Shown one piece after another: positions 18,208 to 26,723 of a DNA stretch of 64,000 nucleotides. The position numbers were made by a program, and so were the translations under genes. Origin of the DNA: Vibrio fortis (GTDB taxonomy: Bacteria; Pseudomonadota; Gammaproteobacteria; Enterobacterales; Vibrionaceae); contig NZ_JFFR01000002.1 of NCBI RefSeq assembly GCF_000695685.1, forward strand, positions 372,001 through 436,000. The letters run 5' to 3'. The notes under the pieces were generated by a model. It saw nothing but the letters and a program-made list of their open reading frames with translations, was not told the origin of the DNA and searched no databases. The stretch's first letter is position 1. The number at the start of each line of letters is the position of its first letter.

Positions 18208-19635
18208 TTAAGCCGGTTGCGCGATAGCTTTTAAGCTAGCTTTTGGTGCTGTAACAGTTTTGTACGTGTTGTATGCCATTAAGAACATACCGCTTAGGAA
18301 GATGAAACCACCTAGGAAACGTACAAAGTAGAATGGGTAAGATGCTTCTACAGATTCAACGAAGCTGTAAGTCAACGTACCGTCAGAGTTAACTGCACGC
18401 CACATCAGACCTTGCATCACACCTGAGATCCACATTGCTACGATGTAGAAAACAGTACCGATTGTTGCCAACCAGAAGTGAACGTTGATTAGAGATACAG
18501 AGTACATACGTCCTTGACCAAATAGTTTTGGAACTAAGTGGTAAACAGAACCGATAGAAACCATTGCAACCCAACCTAATGCACCAGAGTGTACGTGACC
18601 GATAGTCCAGTCAGTGTAGTGAGATAGTGCGTTAACCGTCTTAATAGCCATCATCGGGCCTTCGAAAGTCGACATGCCGTAGAAAGATAGAGAAACGATT
18701 AGGAAACGTAGGATAGGGTCGTAACGTAGCTTATGCCACGCACCAGATAGAGTCATGATACCGTTAATCATACCACCCCAAGAAGGAGCGAATAGAACAA
18801 GAGACATAACCATACCTAGAGATTGAGTCCAGTCAGGTAGTGCTGTGTAGTGTAGGTGGTGAGGACCAGCCCAGATATACAGAGACACTAGAGCCCAGAA
18901 GTGAACAATCGATAGACGGTAAGAATAAACAGGGCGTTCAGCTTGCTTAGGTACGAAGTAGTACATCATACCTAGGAAACCAGCTGTTAACAGGAAGCCT
19001 ACCGCGTTGTGACCGTACCACCATTGTACCATTGCATCGATAGCACCGGAGTAAATCGAGTACGATTTAAACGCAGATACAGGAACAGCTAGGCTGTTAA
19101 CGATGTGCAACACGGCAACCGTGATAATGAAGGCTCCGAAGAACCAGTTTGCTACGTAGATGTGTGATGTCTTACGCTTAATCATGGTTCCGAAGAACAC
19201 GACTGCATAAGCTACCCACACAAGCGTGATAGCGATATCGATTGGCCATTCTAGTTCTGCGTATTCTTTACCAGAGGTTAAACCTAACGGTAAAGTAATT
19301 GCAGCGGACAGAATAATCGCTTGCCAACCCCAGAAGGTGAAGGCTACGAGAGGGCCACCAAAGAGACGCGTCTGACAGGTGCGTTGTACAACATAATATG
19401 ATGTTGCAAACAGGGCACTTGTACCGAACGCAAAAATAACCGCATTAGTATGCAGGGGACGTAAACGACTGTACGTCAGCCACGGCGTATCAAAGTTTAG
19501 CTGTGGCCAAACTAATTGAGCGGCAATCAAAACACCAACGCCCATACCGACAATACCCCAAAGAATAGTTACTAAGGTGAACTGACGGACGACCGTATAG
19601 TTGTAGTTTTGTTCAAGCTGCTTTTCTTGGCTCAT
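18208..19635 (-). CDS. ccoN: cbb3 cytochrome oxidase catalytic subunit CcoN
   Basis: Catalytic haem-copper subunit, about 475 residues and 12 helices, reducing oxygen at low concentration. Haem and CuB ligands are visible in [37 protein letters not shown] and [14 protein letters not shown]. The start at 19635 follows GGAAG at suitable spacing; an ATG two codons earlier is also open. It is the first gene of the ccoNOQP operon. FNR control is expected from biology, but I found no convincing FNR box in the 250 bases upstream. Confidence 0.97.
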   Translation of the reverse strand: MSQEKQLEQNYNYTVVRQFTLVTILWGIVGMGVGVLIAAQLVWPQLNFDTPWLTYSRLRPLHTNAVIFAFGTSALFATSYYVVQRTCQTRLFGGPLVAFTFWGWQAIILSAAITLPLGLTSGKEYAELEWPIDIAITLVWVAYAVVFFGTMIKRKTSHIYVANWFFGAFIITVAVLHIVNSLAVPVSAFKSYSIYSGAIDAMVQWWYGHNAVGFLLTAGFLGMMYYFVPKQAERPVYSYRLSIVHFWALVSLYIWAGPHHLHYTALPDWTQSLGMVMSLVLFAPSWGGMINGIMTLSGAWHKLRYDPILRFLIVSLSFYGMSTFEGPMMAIKTVNALSHYTDWTIGHVHSGALGWVAMVSIGSVYHLVPKLFGQGRMYSVSLINVHFWLATIGTVFYIVAMWISGVMQGLMWRAVNSDGTLTYSFVESVEASYPFYFVRFLGGFIFLSGMFLMAYNTYKTVTAPKASLKAIAQPA

Positions 19636-19893
19636 TTGCATGCTTCCAATTTCTTATTTACTACACTTTACTTCCAACACGACTCACGTCGTAATGCCAC
19701 CCAAATCAGAAAAAGAAACTCAGACTATTCAGAACTTTATTTCCGCTTGCTGATTTTAAAAAAAAGTGGCATTTTCAACGCGACACTATACTTGAATTAA
19801 CAAATCAATGACAGAGTAGTAACCTTACGGTTGGTCAGGAAATGTATTTTTATTTAAAAACTTTGAACTTTGTAACAAGGAGTAAAGGATAAA

Positions 19894-20256
19894 ATGGCAG
19901 CACAAAAGCTCACAAAAGGCAGGCTTGTACAAATTATCGTCATGTTGTCTATTTTATTAGCTGCATTTACTTGGAGAACAGTGACATACGAAAATAACGA
20001 AACGGTTGACTGTATTCTTTCTACGCCGTGTGAAATTACTATTGATAAATATAATGTTAGAGTTTCAAGTGATAATCACAACTATTTAATCGAAACATCT
20101 GAAAGTAACAAAATTGATATTAGCTATGAAGGAGACGGGTCTTTAGTCGCGAAGAGTCCATCTTCCTGGTTACTTACAACCGATGAACCGACATCACAAA
20201 TAACAGTCACAACCACGCAACAAGATCATAGTGTTTCGGTCACCCTCTCAAAATAG
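19894..20256 (+). CDS. Small membrane-anchored protein upstream of vpsV-like gene
   Basis: A 120-residue protein with one N-terminal helix (LVQIIVMLSILLAAFTWRTV) and a predicted periplasmic beta-rich domain containing two cysteines (VDCILSTPCEITI), which may pair. An AAGGA-like site precedes the ATG. It diverges from ccoN and lies about 100 bases before the FIST-domain gene on the same strand. I do not recognise the family. Its placement between the cbb3 operon and a sensory pair suggests a periplasmic sensing or redox role, which is only inference. Confidence 0.65.
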   Translation: MAAQKLTKGRLVQIIVMLSILLAAFTWRTVTYENNETVDCILSTPCEITIDKYNVRVSSDNHNYLIETSESNKIDISYEGDGSLVAKSPSSWLLTTDEPTSQITVTTTQQDHSVSVTLSK

Positions 20257-20357
20257 TCAATATGAGGTCGGAGGTGGCGATAAACTTGTACTAAATCAGT
20301 AAAAACTCAGGCCTCAAAATGTTATAACTGAGCGATTAATAAATTAATCAAGCGTTT

Positions 20358-21542
20358 ATGAAGTTTCTCTCTAAAGTTTCCTACTCACATGACAACGTTA
20401 TCGCTGTTCAAGAGCTCCTCGCTGGTTTAGAGCGAACGCATGAGATCGCTTGTCTTATCTGCTACTGCACCGAAGAGTATTCCACGTTCGCGATTCAGGA
20501 GTTACTCAAAGAGTATCTCCCAAATATACCAATTCAAGGCTGTACAACCTGTCATGGGATAATGACAGAGACTGGATTTCATTCAGGTCCAGTTATCGGT
20601 GTATTAGCCATTTATGATTCAGGAATCAATGCATATGGTACGGGGATAAAGAGCTTCGATGGCGATGTTACCTCAAGCACCTATGATGCTATTGATATGG
20701 CATTGAAAAAGGCAGACCGAGCAGGGGAAGTGCCCGATCTTATTCTGCTGCATTCAACGCCAGGCAATGAAGAAACTGTCATGGATGCGATTGATTCAAA
20801 ATTCGGAACCGAAGTGCCGATAATTGGTGGCAGCGCCGCTGATAATAAAGTTTCGGGAAACTGGAGTATATTCACTGAAGACCTCGTTTCTATTAATGGT
20901 GTTTCACTTACTGTATTTTTCTCATCGCAATCTGTATATAGCTCACTCAATGCTGGACACACACCAACTGAATTTTCTGGCACAGTAACAAAAGCGCGAG
21001 ATCGTATACTCCAAGAAATCGATGATAAACCCGCTGTGGATGTCTACAATGAATGGACCAATTATCACTTGGGAAGCTCAGATGATGGTTTTATTTTCGA
21101 ACAGTCATCTGTCTATCCACTCGGACGAAAGGTGGGATCTTCGTATAAAACACCTTATTTCAAGTTGTCCCATTCAATTAGACAAACCGAATGCAAAGGT
21201 ATTGAGTTATTTACCGACATTAATGAGGGAGATGTCATTCATCTCATGCAAGGTTCTAGAAAGCAGATCATTAGTAGAGCTGCCAATATCATACATTCAT
21301 CCTACTTTAACGACATGGATCATGAAGAGAAACTGGGCGCAATCAACATCTTCTGCGCAGGGCCGATGCTAAGCCTTAAACAAGATATGAGTGAAGTCTG
21401 CACCCAAATAAATCAAGCACTTAATGGACTTCCGTATATATGTCCATTCACTTTTGGTGAACAAGGACGTCTGTGTGGTGGCGAGAACGCGCATGGTAAC
21501 TTGATGGTGTCATCTGCCACATTTTATAGGTTAAAAAAGTAA
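20358..21542 (+). CDS. vpsV: FIST-domain sensory protein (VpsV-like)
   Basis: A 394-residue soluble protein with FIST N- and C-terminal domains: an opening EIACLICYCTEEY, then IPIQGCTTCHGIMTETGF, VPIIGGSAADN and the C-terminal segment YICPFTFGEQGRLCGGENAHGN. FIST domains sense small ligands, probably amino-acid-like. The stop overlaps the start of the hybrid kinase by one base, so sensor and kinase are made together. In V. cholerae the equivalent pair beside ccoN is vpsV (VC1444) and vpsS (VC1445), which promote biofilm formation; the symbol is given by that synteny. Confidence 0.82.
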   Translation: MKFLSKVSYSHDNVIAVQELLAGLERTHEIACLICYCTEEYSTFAIQELLKEYLPNIPIQGCTTCHGIMTETGFHSGPVIGVLAIYDSGINAYGTGIKSFDGDVTSSTYDAIDMALKKADRAGEVPDLILLHSTPGNEETVMDAIDSKFGTEVPIIGGSAADNKVSGNWSIFTEDLVSINGVSLTVFFSSQSVYSSLNAGHTPTEFSGTVTKARDRILQEIDDKPAVDVYNEWTNYHLGSSDDGFIFEQSSVYPLGRKVGSSYKTPYFKLSHSIRQTECKGIELFTDINEGDVIHLMQGSRKQIISRAANIIHSSYFNDMDHEEKLGAINIFCAGPMLSLKQDMSEVCTQINQALNGLPYICPFTFGEQGRLCGGENAHGNLMVSSATFYRLKK

Positions 21543-23269
21543 TGGGTACGGACAACCAAGAAGCGTTACAAGAAGCGTTGGTGCAGTTAGAGAGAGCTAA
21601 GTCACGAGAGCGGAGTTTAGCTGAAGAGAATAGGGTGATCTTATCGACAATATCTGAAATTAGTAAAGCTAACTCAATCTCGGATATATTCTCCAGTCTA
21701 GAACTAGTTCTTAAGAAGTATATAAAGTTCGATGACTTCATAGTAATTTCGCGCGTCAATAATAGAGATAGCTTTAAAACGCTTCTAACTAACAATCGTG
21801 TTTACGAAAATATCCTATGGCGAGACTCAGGAAAGTTATCACGTGTCATTAATGGCGAATGCACGATATTATTTGAGCCTCGAAACCTTCCAGAGTTTAG
21901 TTCGCTCAACTCTATATTGCTTGATCAGATCAACTCTGTATTGATGACAGGTATCGACACAGGTTTAACCCAGTCGGTTATCGTATTTATTCACTCCAAT
22001 ACAAAGCACTTTAGTGTTGAAACTAAAGCCACATTGAATCGTTTCAGACCTCTAATTGAACGTGCTGTGTTCGACATTGAAAATAAAGAGAAGTTAGAAG
22101 CGACTGTTAGAGAACGTACTGCCGAGCTCATCTCTGCACGCAAAGAAGAAGAACGAGCAAACAAAGCCAAATCTGAATTCTTGGCGATGATGAGTCACGA
22201 ACTCCGAACACCACTCAATGCCATTATCGGACTGATAGAAACATTAAAGTGTTCAGAACTTACTTGTGAGCAACGCTCGATCATTCAGAGCATGGGAACA
22301 TCTTCGGAACTATTACTGGCTATAATTAGTGACGTATTGGACTTCTCTAAAATTGAATCCGGGTGTTTTTCACTGGCTCCTCAATGGAATAACGTAAGAG
22401 ACACTGTAACTTTTGTATTGTCCGAACAAAAGAAGATAGCAGACGCTAAAGGACTGACGTTAAGTCTGTCCTGTGAGATGCCTGAAAACGAGCTACATTA
22501 CATAGACCAAACGAGACTTGCGCAGATTCTGTTTAATTTGGTGGGTAACGCCATTAAGTTCACAGAGCAAGGTGAAGTCAACATCGGCATTCATTACCAA
22601 CAAAGCGCATTCCATATATCGGTTGAAGACACAGGGATTGGAATGAAGCCGCAACAGTTAGCTTCGCTATTCAGTCCATTTGTTCAAGCAGACAGTACAA
22701 TTACACGTAGATTTGGTGGGACAGGTTTAGGTTTAGCGATTACCAAACGCCTAGTTGAGTTAATGGACGGTAGGATTGAAGTCGCGAGTGAACTCAACAA
22801 GGGATCATGCTTCAAGGTTCAATTACCAGTGTTAAGTCGATTACATCAGAACGCTGAGAAGGAAGAAATATACTGCACAACAGACACATGTTTCAGGGCT
22901 CAATACTCAGTGTTAATCGTTGAAGACAATCCCACGAACCAAATGGTAATTCAGCTGATTTTGTCGCGACAAGGGCATAAAGTTTTCATCACAAGCAACG
23001 GACAAGAAGCAATAGACTTTATCCAATCTGAAGAAGCACCAATAGACATTATTCTTATGGACGTTTCAATGCCAGTAATGGACGGATTAACAACCACCAA
23101 ACTGATGAGACAAAACAACATAGACATACCAATTGTCGCACTGACAGCTCATACATCTAACGAAGATAAAGTCTCATGCTTGGATGTGGGTATGAATGAT
23201 TTTGTGACTAAACCAGTAAGAACCAAAGAGATCACAGAAGCGATCGATCGTCTATTAGTAGAGTCCTAG
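21542..23269 (+). CDS. vpsS: Hybrid sensor histidine kinase (VpsS-like)
   Basis: A 575-residue cytoplasmic hybrid kinase with no membrane helix. The order is an N-terminal GAF-like region, a coiled coil, HisKA with the phospho-acceptor histidine near residue 219 (MMSHELRTPLNAIIG), an HATPase domain (NLVGNAIKFTEQG, DTGIGM, GGTGLGLAITKRL), then a receiver domain with DIILMDVSMPVMDG. There is no Hpt domain, so a separate phosphotransfer protein is needed; V. cholerae VpsS is reported to act through LuxU. It is coupled to the FIST gene, which probably supplies the signal. It is the last gene before dif. Confidence 0.88.
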   Translation: MGTDNQEALQEALVQLERAKSRERSLAEENRVILSTISEISKANSISDIFSSLELVLKKYIKFDDFIVISRVNNRDSFKTLLTNNRVYENILWRDSGKLSRVINGECTILFEPRNLPEFSSLNSILLDQINSVLMTGIDTGLTQSVIVFIHSNTKHFSVETKATLNRFRPLIERAVFDIENKEKLEATVRERTAELISARKEEERANKAKSEFLAMMSHELRTPLNAIIGLIETLKCSELTCEQRSIIQSMGTSSELLLAIISDVLDFSKIESGCFSLAPQWNNVRDTVTFVLSEQKKIADAKGLTLSLSCEMPENELHYIDQTRLAQILFNLVGNAIKFTEQGEVNIGIHYQQSAFHISVEDTGIGMKPQQLASLFSPFVQADSTITRRFGGTGLGLAITKRLVELMDGRIEVASELNKGSCFKVQLPVLSRLHQNAEKEEIYCTTDTCFRAQYSVLIVEDNPTNQMVIQLILSRQGHKVFITSNGQEAIDFIQSEEAPIDIILMDVSMPVMDGLTTTKLMRQNNIDIPIVALTAHTSNEDKVSCLDVGMNDFVTKPVRTKEITEAIDRLLVES

Positions 23270-23416
23270 TAAACGTATTCTGAATCGAAGATTATGAATA
23301 TGATTATTAGGTATTTTATGGTAAATAGACTTTCGGTTAAATTGAACTGGTTTACCTGTAGCAAAGCGATAGTGGGGTGTGGATATAAGGCGTTATATCT
23401 CGCTCATACACACCCA

Positions 23417-23444
23417 ATTTAACATAATATACATAATACGCAGT
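23417..23444. other. dif: Chromosome dimer resolution site dif, also left prophage junction (attL)
   Basis: XerD-side arm ATTTAACATAA (23417-23427), six-base centre TATACA, XerC-side arm TAATACGCAGT (23434-23444). From memory, the first 17 bases equal those of E. coli dif read on the opposite strand, and the XerD arm equals that of V. cholerae dif1; the XerC arm differs from dif1 at two positions. This is the expected structure for a dif reconstituted beside a CTXphi-type prophage: host XerD arm and centre joined to the phage XerC arm. The site lies 150 bases after the vpsS-like gene, the same chromosomal position as dif1 of V. cholerae. Confidence 0.9.
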
Positions 23445-23787
23445 TAGCTAGTGCTTCTTGGGTAGGCATCATCCATAACGCTAATCCACCACAAGCCATT
23501 GAAATGCCTGACATATTAAGCCCGCTAAACTTTTTTGCGATGTTCTGCCAAGCCTGCTGAGCCTTGTAATTTTTGCTGCGGTCAGCGGCTAAATACACCA
23601 AAACTTCTTCTTCGCTTAAACCAATCTTTTCAGCTATAAAAAGTGCTTCTGTTTCAGTTAGATAGCGAGCTCCGCTTCTAATTGCGCTAATCTTCTGACG
23701 ACTTAGTCCTAAGTCATGGGCAATCTGCTTGTCTTGTATGTAATTTTGAGCCTCTTTATAGGCATCTAACAGTTTATTCTGGTACAT
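23419..23787 (-). CDS. Phage helix-turn-helix regulator (DUF3693-like), ends inside dif
   Basis: A 122-residue protein with an N-terminal helix-turn-helix (KQIAHDLGLSRQKISAIRSG) and the order seen in DUF3693 regulators of Vibrio filamentous phages. It is the likely repressor, divergent from the replication operon across a 166-base control region. The last nine residues (ANCVLCILC) and the stop codon are encoded by the dif site and the bases next to it. In the excised circle the frame would instead run on through the phage XerD arm, giving a longer tail (see findings). A GGAGG-type site precedes the ATG. Confidence 0.8.
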   Translation of the reverse strand: MYQNKLLDAYKEAQNYIQDKQIAHDLGLSRQKISAIRSGARYLTETEALFIAEKIGLSEEEVLVYLAADRSKNYKAQQAWQNIAKKFSGLNMSGISMACGGLALWMMPTQEALANCVLCILC

Positions 23788-23844
23788 GGTTGTCCCTCCA
23801 TTTCCTTCAATTGTATACCGTCAGTCCACAAAAAGCGGTCTTGC

Positions 23845-23888
23845 CAGTCCTGATTTCTGTATCTTATAGTACACACAAATCAGGACTG
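23845..23888. promoter_or_regulatory. Phage control region with 12-base inverted repeat
   Basis: CAGTCCTGATTT (23845-23856) and AAATCAGGACTG (23877-23888) form a perfect inverted repeat around 20 bases containing TATAGT. A third half-site GTCAGTCC lies at 23820-23827. It sits between the divergent regulator and the replication operon, so it is a good operator candidate. Confidence 0.6.
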
Positions 23889-23953
23889 ACTAGTTAAACC
23901 CTAACTAATCACTCTTTAAGAAAGTTGTTATTCCAACGTCTCAAGGTGGTTTT

Positions 23954-24532
23954 ATGAAAAAGCTCAACACTCACAACGCTGTTATCTTAGATACTGAAAC
24001 CACTGGCCTAGACAGATTTGCTGAAGTTGTCGAGGTTTCTCTAATTTGTGCTGAGTCTGGAAAAGTCTTGTTCAACTCTTTAGTTGATCCAGTGAAACCA
24101 ATTCCTTCAGATGCTTCAGCTATTCACGGGATTACTTCATTAGATGTTGCTGGGCGCCCGACTTTCTCTGAAATCAAATCTACGCTCGAATCGTTGCTTT
24201 CTGATTGCGATGCTTTGCTTATTTACAACGAGTCTTTTGACTTACGCCTTTTGTTCCAATCATTCCGATATTCAGGTGCTTCGTTTGAATCAGTTGAAGC
24301 TTTCCGCTCGTTTCTCCAAACCATTGGTCGTAAGACTCACTGTGTCATGCATTGGTATGCTGAGTTCTATGGTGAAATGAATGAACACGATGATTACAAA
24401 TGGCAATCCTTATCCAACGCTTGCCTACAACAAAGCATCAACGTTTCTGATTTAACAGCTCACCGCGCAACAGCTGATTGTGAAATGACTCGTCGTTTAA
24501 TCGATGCAGTAAACCTCAAGCTTGAGGCTTAA
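23954..24532 (+). CDS. Phage DnaQ-like 3'-5' exonuclease
   Basis: A 192-residue DEDDh exonuclease: ExoI with the acidic pair in ILDTETTGL, ExoII around LLIYNESFDLRLL, and ExoIII with HRATADCEMT. It is similar in plan to the epsilon subunit proofreading domain. In the phage it is the first rightward gene, ahead of the replication initiator, so it may trim or proofread during rolling-circle synthesis. An AAGGTGG element precedes the ATG. Confidence 0.85.
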   Translation: MKKLNTHNAVILDTETTGLDRFAEVVEVSLICAESGKVLFNSLVDPVKPIPSDASAIHGITSLDVAGRPTFSEIKSTLESLLSDCDALLIYNESFDLRLLFQSFRYSGASFESVEAFRSFLQTIGRKTHCVMHWYAEFYGEMNEHDDYKWQSLSNACLQQSINVSDLTAHRATADCEMTRRLIDAVNLKLEA

Positions 24533-24536
24533 GACC

Positions 24537-24737
24537 ATGGATTCAATTTATTTCGATAATGAACCCAGTCATGGCATTAACGCCTATTTCACTTGGGGTC
24601 ATGAGTTCTTCAAAACACCTTACGACTTTTACCAGTTCTTGATGACGCACTACGGAATGACTTCGTTCCAAGTGGTCGAGATTACCGACGAGAACTATCA
24701 AGAGCTGTTGGTTAAGGGAGTCTTCCATGCCATCTAA
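24537..24737 (+). CDS. Small phage protein, 66 residues
   Basis: Starts with MDSIYFDNEPSHGINAYFTW and ends ELLVKGVFHAI; no domain recognised. It begins four bases after the exonuclease stop with a GAGG element 9 bases upstream, and overlaps the start of the replication gene by 11 bases, so it is within the phage early operon. Aromatic-rich and slightly acidic. Its function is unknown. Confidence 0.65.
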   Translation: MDSIYFDNEPSHGINAYFTWGHEFFKTPYDFYQFLMTHYGMTSFQVVEITDENYQELLVKGVFHAI

Positions 24738-25839
24738 GAAACCGCACAAGTACCATGACGAAATTCGTCCGGTACAAGTTGACCACTTGGCGTTCTCGTT
24801 TTCCTACAGTTCGCTGCGTTCTTTGGATAACTCAAATGACCAAGACTTTATCAACTTGCAGTTTCCAGAGTTTAAGAAAGTCAGCGTGAATGGCCGCTTT
24901 AACTCACCAGAAGCCATAGAGAAATCCATGGAGTTACATCGTAACAAATGCAGCAAGATTCTGGCTCATAGGTTCGAGGAGTTCATGGCTAAGGTGTTCA
25001 ACTTCCGTTTGTCTCCGATGCGTGGCCGTGGCCTTCATGGTTACAACGACTCTATGGTGATTCTCGATTCAACGGGTGAAGTGGAATGTGGTCTAGTTGG
25101 TATCGGTGGCAACAATGACACGGTGTTTGTGCAAATCAACGGTACCGGTTGCTCTAAGTTGTTCGAGTTCATCTCACACCAAAAACTGCACTGGTGGTTA
25201 TCTATCTTGGGTATCACTCGCCTAGCCCGTCTTGATTTGTGTGTCGATGACTACACCGGAATCTTTGACTGTAAGTACGCTGAGAAATGTTTTTATGAGG
25301 GAGCATTTCGCACTGCTTCTCGTGGTCGTGGTCCGACAATGGTTCCTCATAAGCGCGTTTCTCAATCTGGTGAGTTATCAGAAGAAGCGGTTCTCGTTGG
25401 CTCTCGTACGTCAACGGTCTACTGGCGAATCTATAACAAGAAGTTTGAGCAAAAGATTACTGACCCTGAAGTGATTTGGTACCGCAACGAAGTGGAGTTG
25501 AAGAAGTGTGATTTGTCACTCCTCGCCTCACCTGCTTCTGCGTTCGCGGGCATCTGTGACTTCGCGGCCAGTATCGATCCAGCGGAACCAATGAAACTTG
25601 AGCTGAACAAGAAGAAAGAAGGCCTAGAGTTCTTCGCTCGTATCGCTTGGATTCGTCGCCAATGTGGTAAGGGTCTGGCTGAAATCGTTGCGATGACTGA
25701 GGGTGATTTGGGTGAAGCGTTCGGGATGCTCATTCCCACTCACCACAGACGCGCCAACTTTGAAACCTCGTTGGGAGTGCCTGACGAATACACGAAAAAG
25801 AAAATCGAAATTTTGGAGTCAACAATATGCCTACAATAA
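24727..25839 (+). CDS. Phage replication initiator (RstA/pII-like)
   Basis: A 370-residue protein of the replication-initiation-factor type used by Vibrio filamentous phages. The segment ITRLARLDLCVDDYTG fits the conserved R-x-D-x-x-x-D region of that family, followed by RTSTVYWRIYNKKFEQ and a downstream EVELKKC. It should nick the plus-strand origin and start rolling-circle replication. It overlaps both neighbours, giving a compact operon. This is the functional equivalent of CTXphi RstA, though I would not name it rstA without a comparison. Confidence 0.85.
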   Translation: MPSKKPHKYHDEIRPVQVDHLAFSFSYSSLRSLDNSNDQDFINLQFPEFKKVSVNGRFNSPEAIEKSMELHRNKCSKILAHRFEEFMAKVFNFRLSPMRGRGLHGYNDSMVILDSTGEVECGLVGIGGNNDTVFVQINGTGCSKLFEFISHQKLHWWLSILGITRLARLDLCVDDYTGIFDCKYAEKCFYEGAFRTASRGRGPTMVPHKRVSQSGELSEEAVLVGSRTSTVYWRIYNKKFEQKITDPEVIWYRNEVELKKCDLSLLASPASAFAGICDFAASIDPAEPMKLELNKKKEGLEFFARIAWIRRQCGKGLAEIVAMTEGDLGEAFGMLIPTHHRRANFETSLGVPDEYTKKKIEILESTICLQ

Positions 25840-26165
25840 CTGGTATCTCTATCAAGCGTTTCCCTAAATCCGGTATGGAATTCGCAGAACTGGCCGTGCT
25901 TCGTGCTGTGGAAGAAGTTGATAACGAGAAGTTTCAACAAACAGGTATCGGGTTCTCGACGGATATTCCCTACAACAAACAAGCGTTGAAAATCGATGTG
26001 AACTACGCACGCGAACTCATCCGTACACGCGCATTCGTTGCCAATCGTGAATATGAATTGAACTTCGGTGCCAACCCTGATGACCCTCTCGACATCTTGG
26101 TGACTAAGCTCGTCCCTGCTGATGCGGACATTCAAAAGCATTTCGATGCATCACTTAAGAAGTAG
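25827..26165 (+). CDS. Phage ssDNA-binding protein (DUF1293/pV-like)
   Basis: A 112-residue protein (MPTITGISIKRFPKSGMEFA at the N-terminus) following the initiator with a 13-base overlap. Position and size match the ssDNA-binding proteins of Vibrio inoviruses (RstB-like, DUF1293), which coat the phage single strand before assembly. The assignment rests mainly on gene order plus the short beta-rich composition. Confidence 0.7.
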   Translation: MPTITGISIKRFPKSGMEFAELAVLRAVEEVDNEKFQQTGIGFSTDIPYNKQALKIDVNYARELIRTRAFVANREYELNFGANPDDPLDILVTKLVPADADIQKHFDASLKK

Positions 26166-26182
26166 ATTAAAACGGAATTGTT

Positions 26183-26425
26183 ATGCCTAAGTGTGCCTTA
26201 CCAAATGACAATGGATTTCTAGCTTTAGTTGAAACGTCAGTTGAGTCCTGCTCTGGAGTCATTGTGATTACAGCTAGTGATTATGAATATTTGATGGGAT
26301 TCACTCAGGTTACTGCAATCGAAGCTACGGCGGTTTTCAGTGGGGCTTTCTCACTGGTCTTCGTTAGCGGCTTCGCTATGTCATATGCCGTCAAAATGGC
26401 GGTTAAGTTAATTAAAATTTTATAA
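26183..26425 (+). CDS. Small phage membrane protein
   Basis: An 80-residue protein with one long hydrophobic region near the C-terminus (AVFSGAFSLVFVSGFAMSYAV) and a basic end (KMAVKLIKIL). It lies between the ssDNA-binding protein and the major coat gene, a slot that holds small virion or assembly proteins in related phages. The specific role is not recognised. Confidence 0.6.
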   Translation: MPKCALPNDNGFLALVETSVESCSGVIVITASDYEYLMGFTQVTAIEATAVFSGAFSLVFVSGFAMSYAVKMAVKLIKIL

Positions 26426-26436
26426 GGAACTGAATT

Positions 26437-26571
26437 ATGGAAGCTATTTGGGCTGCTGTAGATTTTGCTGATGTTGCAACTAAAGTGGGTGCTGCGGGTG
26501 TAGCAATTGTTGGTATCACTATGGCGTATAAAGCAATCAGTCTTGCCAAACGTGCTGTTAAGTCCGCTTAA
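26437..26571 (+). CDS. Major coat protein (pVIII-like)
   Basis: A 44-residue protein with the classic coat layout: short acidic amphipathic N-terminus (MEAIWAAVDFADVATK), hydrophobic middle (VGAAGVAIVGITMAYKAI), basic C-terminus (AKRAVKSA) for contact with DNA. There is no separate signal peptide, so it would insert directly. An AAGGA site precedes the ATG. A terminator after the next small gene ends this transcript, as after gene VIII in Ff phages. Confidence 0.8.
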   Translation: MEAIWAAVDFADVATKVGAAGVAIVGITMAYKAISLAKRAVKSA

Positions 26572-26590
26572 CTAATGGAGGTTTCTGAGT

Positions 26591-26683
26591 ATGTTGGTCG
26601 CCATACATGACCTGATTCTTATGGTCTTTGCTCTTTTGGGTGGCTTGTCTGGTTTTCTAGCTGCTCAGAATTTCCAAGGTTAA
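26591..26683 (+). CDS. Thirty-residue phage membrane peptide (pVII/pIX-like)
   Basis: Encodes MLVAIHDLILMVFALLGGLS followed by GFLAAQNFQG: one helix with a short polar end, the size of inovirus tip proteins VII and IX. A GGAGG lies 10 bases upstream. Located directly after the major coat gene and before the central terminator. Assignment is by size and place. Confidence 0.65.
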   Translation: MLVAIHDLILMVFALLGGLSGFLAAQNFQG

Positions 26684-26688
26684 TTTCA

Positions 26689-26712
26689 AAGGGGCTTCGG
26701 CTCCTTTTTTTA
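26689..26712 (+). terminator. Central phage terminator after the coat genes
   Basis: Stem AAGGGGC (26689-26695), UUCG tetraloop, GCTCCTT (26700-26706), then a T-run. One G-T pair. It separates abundant coat expression from the pIII-Zot genes. Confidence 0.9.
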
Positions 26713-26723
26713 TAGGTTGTTTT

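Noticed and set aside
19641..19893. FNR box upstream of ccoN
   Set aside because: The nearest candidates (around 19797-19815 and 19755-19770) have wrong spacing or only about 7 of 10 matching bases.
23857..23876. LexA box in the phage control region (TGTATCTTATAGTACA)
   Set aside because: The half-sites are spaced two bases too far apart for LexA; it is more likely promoter sequence between operator arms.
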